A stretch of DNA of 64,000 bases from Streptomyces nymphaeiformis. GTDB taxonomy: Bacteria; Actinomycetota; Actinomycetes; Streptomycetales; Streptomycetaceae. The position numbers and the translations under genes are program-made. Positions 27,167 through 33,637 of this stretch are shown piece by piece (the stretch's first letter is position 1; every line of letters begins with the position of its first letter). The stretch spans positions 1 to 64,000 of the forward strand of contig NZ_JACHJY010000014.1 in assembly GCF_014203895.1 (NCBI RefSeq). The letters are read 5' to 3'. The notes beneath the pieces were generated by a model. That model saw only the letters and a list, made by a program, of their open reading frames with translations. It ran no database searches and was not told where the DNA came from.

Positions 27167-29017
27167 ATGGCATTCACGATCGACCGGCCCCACAGACGCG
27201 GCAGGGCACCGCGCCGCTTATGGCGCGGGACAGTCGCGGCGCTGGCCGCGCTGCTCGGCTCTGCCGGCGCGGTGCTCCCCGCCGGGCCGGCGCACGCGGC
27301 CGGACCGGGGCAGCTGGTCTACATCACCAACGCCGGTGCGGGGTCGGTGAGCGTCGTCGACCCGACGACCGGATCGACGACGGCCACCATCGACGTAGGC
27401 AGCGCACCCACGGGCGTGACGCTCACGCCGGACGGCTCCCAGGCATGGGTGGCGAACAGCGCCGGCGACTCGGTCTCCGTCATCGACACCGCGACCAACT
27501 CCGTCGCCGCCACCGTCGCAGTGGGGCGAACGCCCCAGTCGGTGGTCATCTCTCCGGACGGGGCGCGGGCGTACGTGGTACACACCGACAGCCCCAGCGG
27601 GGTCGACGTGATCGACACCTCCTCCCTCGTGGTCACCACCACCATCGCGGCCGGCAGTTCCCCGGACGGTCTGGACCTGTCCCCGGACGGCGGCAGGCTC
27701 TACGTCGGGAACTTCTCCAGCAGCACGGTGTCGGTGATCGACACCGCGACCAACACCGTCAGCGCCACCGTCCCCGTGGGGAACGCGGCCGGGCTGGCGG
27801 TCAGCCCCGACGGCGCTCACGTCTATGTCGCCGACTACAACGAGAACCGCCTCTCGGTGATCGACACCGCCACCGCCACCGTCAGGGCGACCGTTCCCGT
27901 CGGCAGCCTGCCGCAGAGCGTGGCGGTCGCACCGGACGGAGGACTCGTCTACGTCGCCAACCGGGGAGGCAACTCCGTCTCCGTCGTGGACACGGCGACC
28001 CACACCGTCGTCGCCACGGTCCCGACCGGCGCGGGGACCAGCGGCGTGCTGGCCGACCCCGACGGCACCCGTGTCTACGCCACCAACACCTTCGTCAACA
28101 CCATGTCGGTGATCGACACCGCGACCCTCACGGTCACCGCCACCGTCCCCACCGGTTCCCGCCCCAGGGGCCTGGCGATGAGCAGGGCCGTCCCGCCCTC
28201 CGTCACCGCCATCGCCCCCGACCGCGGCCCGAGCTCGGGCGGCACCACCGTCACCCTGACCGGCAGCCGCCTGACCGGCACCACCGCCGTCACGTTCGAC
28301 GGCACCCCCGCCAGCGGCGTCACCGTGGTCGACGACACCACGGTCACCGCGACCGCTCCCGCCCACACGGCCGGTACCGTCGGCGTCTCGCTGACCGCCA
28401 GGGGCCGGACCGTCACCGCCGGGACCTATACCTACCAGCGGTACGCGCCCACGATCACCGCCGTCACCCCCGCCAGGGGTCCAGCCTCCGGCGGCACCGC
28501 CGTGACCATCACCGGCACCGGCTTCACCGGCGCGACCGCCGTCGCCTTCGGCGCCGTCCCGGCCGCCTCGTTCACCGTCCGCAGCGACACCGAGATCACC
28601 GCGACCTCCCCGGCCGCCACCACCGCCGGACCGGCCGATGTCACCGTCACCACCCCTGCCGGGGCCGGCACCACCAGCCCGGCCGACCGCTACACCTACA
28701 CCCGGGACACCACGAGACTGACCGCCGCTCCCCTGCTGTTCTCCCTGCCCCCCGGCCAGCTGAACATCAACCTCAACCTGTCGGCCACCCTCACCGACAC
28801 CACCACCGGCAGACCCATCAGCGGCGCCACCGTGAAGTTCACCGTCGGAACGACCACCGTGTGCAGCGCCACCACCAACGCAGCAGGCGTCGCGACCTGT
28901 GCCGGCCTCTGCCCCGTCGTCGCCGTCCTCCTCCACCTCGGCTACACCGCCACCTACAACGGCACCCCCGCCCTCGAACCGGCCACCGCCACCGCCGGGC
29001 TCATCCGCGCCAGTTGA
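27167..29017 (+). CDS. Secreted YVTN beta-propeller protein with IPT/TIG domains
   Basis: 616 residues. Signal peptide (LWRGTVAALAALLGSAGAVL, likely cleavage after AHAA near 45). Residues about 50-345 hold seven YVTN/YncE-type blades of about 42 residues with the repeated core SVSVIDTATNTVxATVPVG and SPDGxxVYVAN. Two IPT/TIG immunoglobulin-like domains follow (PSVTAIAPDRGPSSGGTTVT and PTITAVTPARGPASGGTAVT; about 345-435 and 435-520), then a C-terminal Ig-like module (SATLTDTTTGRPISGATVKF) of the big-1/bacterial Ig type. No sortase motif is visible. A surface or matrix role (binding or scaffold) is likely. It is flanked by two perfect terminators, so it is a single-gene unit. It is intact, unlike the neighbour upstream. 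Confidence 0.88.
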   Translation: MAFTIDRPHRRGRAPRRLWRGTVAALAALLGSAGAVLPAGPAHAAGPGQLVYITNAGAGSVSVVDPTTGSTTATIDVGSAPTGVTLTPDGSQAWVANSAGDSVSVIDTATNSVAATVAVGRTPQSVVISPDGARAYVVHTDSPSGVDVIDTSSLVVTTTIAAGSSPDGLDLSPDGGRLYVGNFSSSTVSVIDTATNTVSATVPVGNAAGLAVSPDGAHVYVADYNENRLSVIDTATATVRATVPVGSLPQSVAVAPDGGLVYVANRGGNSVSVVDTATHTVVATVPTGAGTSGVLADPDGTRVYATNTFVNTMSVIDTATLTVTATVPTGSRPRGLAMSRAVPPSVTAIAPDRGPSSGGTTVTLTGSRLTGTTAVTFDGTPASGVTVVDDTTVTATAPAHTAGTVGVSLTARGRTVTAGTYTYQRYAPTITAVTPARGPASGGTAVTITGTGFTGATAVAFGAVPAASFTVRSDTEITATSPAATTAGPADVTVTTPAGAGTTSPADRYTYTRDTTRLTAAPLLFSLPPGQLNINLNLSATLTDTTTGRPISGATVKFTVGTTTVCSATTNAAGVATCAGLCPVVAVLLHLGYTATYNGTPALEPATATAGLIRAS

Positions 29018-29023
29018 CCGATC

Positions 29024-29063
29024 CACGTCGGGCGGCGCCGGGTTCCCGGCGCCGCCCGACGTG
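29024..29063. terminator. Perfect 18-bp hairpin after the propeller gene
   Basis: Arms 29024-29041 and 29046-29063 (CCGGCGCCGCCCGACGTG) are exact complements with a 4-nt loop, 7 bp after the stop codon. No U-tract. Confidence 0.88.
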
Positions 29064-29150
29064 CAGCTCGGGGAACCGCCCTTGGAGACAGGCACGCTCG
29101 CCGTCGTCCATGAAGACGTACTTCCTCCGGCCGATCCCTGATCCGGGGCG

Positions 29151-29309
29151 TCAGCCCTGGCAGATGCCGCGCGTGTAGTCGTACGTGGCGGTCGCCTGCG
29201 AGTACTTCCACTGCGGGGCGAGGAGCCCGTCCGCCAGCTGGCGGACGGCGGCGTGGCTCTCGATCACGTACCCGAAGTCCTGCAGCCAGAAGGGGTTGGC
29301 TTCGCTCAT
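29151..29309 (-). CDS. Small hypothetical protein (52 aa)
   Basis: ATG 29309 to TGA 29151-29153. It reads SEANPFWLQDFGYVIESHAA, then GLLAPQWKYSQATATYDYTR and GICQG. It is short, rich in aromatics and well coded (G/C third positions), but has no clear ribosome site. I do not recognise it; it could be a fragment of a longer gene or a small peptide precursor. It converges with the propeller gene and is divergent from the tRNA-like sequence. Confidence 0.4.
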   Translation of the reverse strand: MSEANPFWLQDFGYVIESHAAVRQLADGLLAPQWKYSQATATYDYTRGICQG

Positions 29310-29988
29310 GAAGGCGGGTTCTGGCTCAAGTTCTGTGGTGCCGTCACGCCGAGTGATCCGTCCGCCCTCGAATATTCGAGGCGACGGAGCACTGGGGCTC
29401 GTATGATCCCTGGCGGGATGGGGCTCGTAGCGCAGTGGCTGTCGTGCCTTCACCGCATGTGGGAGGACGCCGGTTCGAATCCGGTCGGCCCATCCTGCTT
29501 GTTCTCCGGTAGCTTCCCACGACATTCAGAAGCACCCCAGCCGTTACTCAGAGTGGTCAGTCACAGAAGTTGTGCCGGAGCGCCGTTCTCATGGACAAAG
29601 CCAACCAGGAGCCTCGCCGCCGTGGACGGCTGCGAAGCCACTGTCCGCGGACGGTGGCGGCACCTCGTTCTTGCCTGCCGATCCCTGCTGCAGAGCTGAG
29701 TTGGACGGCCAGGCCGAGGCCCGGTTCGCGGCCGTTCCCGCAGCCCGGGCCAGCGCTGCCCGAAGCAGTGTCACCCGTTGGGGTCACGGCTGCTGTGGTG
29801 CCTGCACCGACGTCTGCCGCGGGCTTCGATGTAGCCGGGCTCGTGAACGCCCGGCCGCGCGATGGAGGACGCCCCCGCGCCCTTTCGCCGAGGACCGGCC
29901 AGAAGCATCACCCCGCACGCCACCTGCTGACCCACCGCACCAAGGCGTCCACCGCCGTGGGCCGGTGCGGCGCGGAACAGCGACCCCG
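29310..29988. other. Gene-poor stretch containing a tRNA-like sequence
   Basis: Apart from the tRNA-like segment at 29416-29495 no coding frame is convincing. Frames that stay open here are Arg/Pro-rich shadows. Confidence 0.35.
29416..29495 (+). tRNA. tRNA-like sequence, probably degenerate
   Basis: An A-box-like TAGCGCAGTGG and an exact B-box GGTTCGAATCC are spaced as in a tRNA. The T-arm GCCGG-TTCGAAT-CCGGT folds, and a D-stem GCGC/GTGC is possible. Outer ends GGATGGG (29416-29422) and CCCATCC (29489-29495) pair perfectly, but they leave extra bases between the acceptor and the D- and T-arms. The anticodon stem has a mismatch and the loop lacks the usual U33. This is either a decayed tRNA (perhaps an integration-site remnant) or an unusual one; tRNA software should decide. 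Confidence 0.3.
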
Positions 29989-30436
29989 ATGCCCCAGGCC
30001 GCCCTGGCCCTGACCGAAGACCGCCGCCGCAGCACCGGCGAGTCCCACCAAGCCCTCCACTCACTCCTCACGGACGCTGGCCAGCCCCGCTGCTCGCCAT
30101 CCGGAACAGGGACAGCTGGAGGCCCCGGTCTTCCTCGCCTGCTGCAAGATCGGCAGCCTCTCCGCGCACCCCCTGGGCATCGTCCAGGTGCGTCCGGATG
30201 AAGACCGGCTCACCCTTCGGCTCCTCGACAAGCCGTACATCGTCCACCACTGGGCCGAGTTCCTCCTTCCCCGACTAACCGGCGAGGAGAGCGACCACCC
30301 GCAGGACCGCGTCTCGGGGGTAGCCGGCCTCCGCTACCGTCGCGAGAGCGGCGGCATCAGCCTTCACCACCCCGGCATGCTGACCCGCATCCTGCTCACC
30401 GGGAAGCTGGTCGTACGGATCGCGGACGCCGGCCTA
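29989..30436 (+). pseudogene. Plasmid/ICE-type hypothetical, frameshifted and cut by IS630
   Basis: ATG 29989 opens PQAALALTEDRRRSTGESHQ and ALHSLLTDAG. After a frame change at about 30085 the sense continues in the next frame: GQLEAPVFLACCKIGSLSAH, PLGIVQVRPDEDRLTLRLLD, KPYIVHHWAEFLLPRLTGEE and LTGKLVVRIADAGL, reaching the IS630 insertion at 30437. Third-position G/C is strong throughout. I recall similar short proteins from Streptomyces plasmids and integrative elements, function unknown. It converges on the DUF721 gene beyond the transposon. Confidence 0.45.
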
Positions 30437-31517
30437 GTGTCCGGAGTCGGAGATTCGTCGGCAGTAAGCGGCGACCTTGTCGACGATCTCGTCGGCAGCC
30501 CTTCGTCCAGACGAAGGGCCGGGGGGTGTCGTTCCAGTCGGCGAGCCAGGTGCGGATGTCGTGTTCGAGGGCCTGGACGGACCGGTGGACGCCCCGGCGG
30601 AGCTTCTTCGTGGTGAGTTCGGCGAACCACCGCTCGACCAGGTTCAGCCACGACGAACCGGTCGGGGTGAAGTGCAGGTGGAACCGCGGATGAGTGGCCA
30701 GCCACTTCTTGACCGCCGGAACCTTGTGGGTCACGTAGTTGTCCAGGATCAGGTGAACCTCGAGATCGGCCGGCACCTCCTTGTCGAGCTTGGCCAGGAA
30801 CTTCTTGAACTCCACCGCGCGGTGGCGGCGGTGGAGCGATCCGATGACCTTGCCGGTCGCGGTGTCCAGTGCCGCGAAGCGGGTGGTGGTGCCCGAGCGC
30901 GCGTAGTCGTGACTGCGGCGTTCGGGCACCCCGGGCAGCACCGGCTGGGACCGGTCCAGGGCCTGGATCTGCGACTTCTCGTCCACGCACAGCACCAGGG
31001 CACGCTCCGGCGGATCGAGATACAGGCCGACCACGTCACGGACCTTGTCGATGAACAGCGGGTCCTTGGACAGCAGAGACGTCTCCGCCCGGTGCGGCTG
31101 GAGGGCGAACGCCCGCCAGATCCGGGAGATCGCCGACTGCGACATCCCGGTCGCCGCGGCCATCGACCGTGTCGACCAGTGGGTCGCGTCCTTCGGCGTC
31201 TCCTCCAGCGTCTTGACGATGACCCGCTCGACGTCCGCGTCGGTGATCTTCCGGGGAACACCGGGCCGCGGTTCGTCGCACAGCCCGTCCAGCCGGCGTT
31301 CCAGGAAGCGCCGTCGCCAGGCACGGACGGTGTCCGTGGTGATGCCCAGACGCCGGGCGACCTCCGCGATCGCGTGACCGTCCGCGCTCTCCAGGACGAT
31401 CCGCGACCGCAACGCCAACGACTGGGCACTCGAACGACGACGCACCCACGACTGCAACATCACCCGCTCGGCATCGGACAACACCACCGGCGGGATCTTC
31501 GGTCCAGGACGACTCAC
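30396..31517 (-). CDS. IS630-family transposase with altered C-terminus
   Basis: 373 residues from GTG 31517. N-terminal double HTH (AIAEVARRLGITTDTVRAWR; GMSQSAISRIWRAFALQ), then the DDE core: D179 in LVLCVDEKSQIQALDRS, D259 in LILDNYVTHK, E295 in SSWLNLVERWFAE. Near the C-terminus (about 30502) an extra nucleotide after FVWTK shifts the frame, so the expected ending (ADEIVDKVAAYCRRISDSGH, TAG at 30434-30436 inside the inverted repeat) is replaced by a basic tail running past the element edge to 30396. The catalytic core is complete, so activity is uncertain rather than excluded. Confidence 0.88.
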   Translation of the reverse strand: MSRPGPKIPPVVLSDAERVMLQSWVRRRSSAQSLALRSRIVLESADGHAIAEVARRLGITTDTVRAWRRRFLERRLDGLCDEPRPGVPRKITDADVERVIVKTLEETPKDATHWSTRSMAAATGMSQSAISRIWRAFALQPHRAETSLLSKDPLFIDKVRDVVGLYLDPPERALVLCVDEKSQIQALDRSQPVLPGVPERRSHDYARSGTTTRFAALDTATGKVIGSLHRRHRAVEFKKFLAKLDKEVPADLEVHLILDNYVTHKVPAVKKWLATHPRFHLHFTPTGSSWLNLVERWFAELTTKKLRRGVHRSVQALEHDIRTWLADWNDTPRPFVWTKGCRRDRRQGRRLLPTNLRLRTLGRRPRSVRPASR

Positions 31518-31551
31518 ACCAGACCAACGACGAATCTCCGACTCAGGACAC
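30437..31551. mobile_element. IS630-family insertion sequence, copy 1
   Basis: Flanked by TA on both sides (30435-30436 and 31552-31553), the target duplication of IS630/Tc1-mariner elements. The ends are inverted repeats of about 24 bp with one mismatch (left GTGTCCGGAGTCGGAGATTC, right complement GTGTCCTGAGTCGGAGATTC). The element is 1115 bp long with one transposase on the minus strand. Its target TA is the TA of the TAG stop codon of the DUF721 gene on the right. Confidence 0.92.
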
Positions 31552-32098
31552 TAGCCCTGCTCGACGTCGGGGAAGACCTGCTCGGCGAGCCCGCGACGGG
31601 CCTGCTCCTGCCGTACGACGGCGGCGGCCAAGGCCGGGGCCTCCTGGCGGAGCGGGGCGACCCCGCGGTGAGCTTCGAGGGCGCGGTGGTGGCCGGCCGA
31701 GGCGGTCTCCCTCGTTTTCACCGGCCCGGCCGGAACGGCCTGCTGCGGGGCCGGGTCGTCGGCGGCGGCGGCTGGTGACGTTACCGTGGTAACGCGAGCA
31801 GTGGGCGCCAGGACGTGGACGACCCTGATGTTCGCGTCGGGCACCGTCTCGTTGGCCGCCGTGATCAGCTTCGATGTGATCCAGCGGACCTTCGTGCCGT
31901 ACGCGGGGCATCGGGGGAGGCGACGTCCAGGCGACCGGACTCCTCGTCGAATGCCACGGCCTTCACGTGCCCGACGAGTTCGGGCGCGGCCGTGGTGAGG
32001 ATGGTCTCCCCCTGGGCCAGGATGCTGCCGCCGACGGCCGGGGCGACCAGGCCGCGCTCGGTCATCATCAGACCGATCGCCGTGCCGAACGCGACCAC
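31551..32098 (-). pseudogene. DUF721 (DciA-like) protein, frameshifted, N-terminus missing
   Basis: The first frame (from GTG 32098) reads FGTAIGLMMTERGLVAPAVG, SILAQGETILTTAAPELVGH and VKAVAFDEESGRLDV. After a 1-nt loss near 31910 the next frame continues AYGTKVRWITSKLITAANET, TARETASAGHHRALEAH-like sequence and ends FPDVEQG at a TAG that coincides with the IS630 target site. This is the DUF721/DciA family, whose chromosomal member helps load the replicative helicase. The usual N-terminal extension is absent. This copy is away from gyrB/recF context, more like copies found on plasmids and integrative elements. Confidence 0.65.
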
Positions 32099-32139
32099 GG
32101 CGCGGGCCGGAGCGGCCTGGACATCGCCTGCAGCACTCC

Positions 32140-32835
32140 TCAGTAGGAGTATCGGGACGGCGGGTAAACCACACCCTCCAGGACGACACCACTGATCCCC
32201 TGCGCAGTGGCGCTGTTTGACTCAGGGGTGAGCTGTGATTCCCACGCGGCCCAGCTCTCCGCCATCTCCTGGTCGGCCGGCCGCGTCCCCGCCGGCCGCT
32301 CTCGGGGCTGCGGGTGAGCAACGGCCCCAGCTGTGCACGAGTCGACACCGTCGCCTTGTTTACGGTGGCGGCCCTTTGTTGCGGTGCCGCTGTTTCCGCG
32401 CAGTGTTCCTTGCGTGGACAAGTCCTTCAGCCGGGCTACGACGCTGGCGACATCGATGCCGAGCTGCGCTGCGAGCACGTGCAGATCCACTCCTTGGGTC
32501 CAGCCGTTGCTGAGAGCGGCGTCCAGGTCTTTGGGCCACTCGGCTTGAGAGTCCTCTTCGGAAGCCGTCGGGGCATTGAACAGGGCGCCCGCAACAGCCT
32601 GGGCCCTGTGCTTGCCCACCTCGCGTCGGGCCGTCCTGACCTCACGTTCATCCAGGCCCAGCAGATCGGCAACGGACCTGTCCCGGCCCACTGTGACAGC
32701 GAAGGCCGCGAGCGAGCGGCTGCGGTGGATCTGTGCTTCACGTAGGGCCGCTTCCGCCAATCTGACCCGTTCATCATGAAAGCAGAATTCTTCCGCCAGA
32801 ACCTTGTGGCAATTCCAGGACTGCTGTGGATCCAT
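32140..32835 (-). CDS. Hypothetical DNA-binding-like protein with two HTH-like segments
   Basis: 231 residues from ATG 32835. Two helix-turn-helix-like stretches are visible: SVADLLGLDEREVRTARREV (about residue 54) and HVLAAQLGIDVASVVARLKD (about 120), followed by a polar, probably disordered region and a C-terminal GVVLEGVVYPPSRYSY. Family members occur in Streptomyces accessory regions next to DUF721-like genes; function unknown, perhaps a regulator or partition-like factor. Intact, unlike its neighbour. Confidence 0.6.
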   Translation of the reverse strand: MDPQQSWNCHKVLAEEFCFHDERVRLAEAALREAQIHRSRSLAAFAVTVGRDRSVADLLGLDEREVRTARREVGKHRAQAVAGALFNAPTASEEDSQAEWPKDLDAALSNGWTQGVDLHVLAAQLGIDVASVVARLKDLSTQGTLRGNSGTATKGRHRKQGDGVDSCTAGAVAHPQPRERPAGTRPADQEMAESWAAWESQLTPESNSATAQGISGVVLEGVVYPPSRYSY

Positions 32836-33099
32836 GCCCGAAACAACGTTTCTTCTATTGGAACGTCCTGGTCAGCAGCAGATCTTCACTCGAAGGTGGT
32901 GCTCTTGGTCACGCCGGACAGGCTGGCCTTGAGCCTGATCCTGGCCAGCCGCGGTCAGCTTCCTGCTGTACTCGTAGGCGGTCTGGGATCGGGCACACCG
33001 ACAACGTCCTCAACGACCGCCTGGAAGACCTCGGTGGGCGGCCTGCCACTCGGGGCGGGCTGTCCCGTATCCGCCCAAGCGACCAACGTTGAGAACGGC
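32836..33099. other. Short region without a convincing gene
   Basis: Between the HTH-like gene and the small ORFs at 33.1 kb. No coding frame, RNA or repeat that I can support. Confidence 0.35.
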
Positions 33100-33221
33100 A
33101 TGAACCACCACGTCGACGCCGAGCCGGTGATCGGCGTCTACCCCGACGAACCCTGCCTCACCCTGCTGCTCGGGCCCGCGTCCGACCGTTCTCCCGCGCA
33201 GATGAGGGAGTTGAGCTTGGC

Positions 33222-33407
33222 ATGGGCTACGACGCCACCAGGCCGGCCACCTACCCGGACGAGCCCCGCCTCGCTCTGCTCACCCAAGCCGAGGCCCACG
33301 AGACGATCGAGCTGCTCCAACTCCTGGAGCAGTTTGGCCCCGGCGGAGGCGGCCCGGCGGCCGGTCAGCTCGCCGCCGACCTCGCCCGCCGCCTGCCCGC
33401 CCCGTAA
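33222..33407 (+). CDS. Small hypothetical protein (61 aa) with a related upstream fragment
   Basis: ATG 33222: GYDATRPATYPDEPRLALLT, then QAEAHETIELLQLLEQFGPG, ending ARRLPAP. A second related start lies just upstream: ATG 33100 gives NHHVDAEPVIGVYPDEPCLT, LLLGPASDRS and then degenerates. The shared YPDEPxLxLL core suggests a tandem duplication of a short gene, of which the first copy is frameshifted. Function unknown. Confidence 0.4.
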   Translation: MGYDATRPATYPDEPRLALLTQAEAHETIELLQLLEQFGPGGGGPAAGQLAADLARRLPAP

Positions 33408-33637
33408 CTGTTCCGGTACGGCGTGGACCGGGGCGCCGGCGGTCCAGCTGGGCGTGAGGGCGAGGCCCTCACGGGAAGGACGATCCGGCCGGTCGCAGCC
33501 CCGCCGGGGACGGCGGCGGTCAGGTGGCGGCGCTGGACGGACTGCTGAACATACGCCTCGGGATCAACCTCGCCGTCCAGGAGGTGGGCGAGCGCCAGGA
33601 GCAGGGTGTGCCATGTGCGGTTCCGGGCCCTGTCGCG

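Noticed and set aside
27218..29095. 625-codon minus-strand frame opposite the propeller protein
   Set aside because: A Gly/Asp/Arg-rich antisense product of the repeated blade codons; the plus-strand protein has signal peptide and clear domains.
30188..31778. A plus-strand frame that rejoins across IS630 copy 1 and stays open to 31778
   Set aside because: Left of the element the plus strand is probably coding, but right of it the opposite strand carries recognisable DUF721 sequence; the rejoined plus frame there is an antisense shadow.
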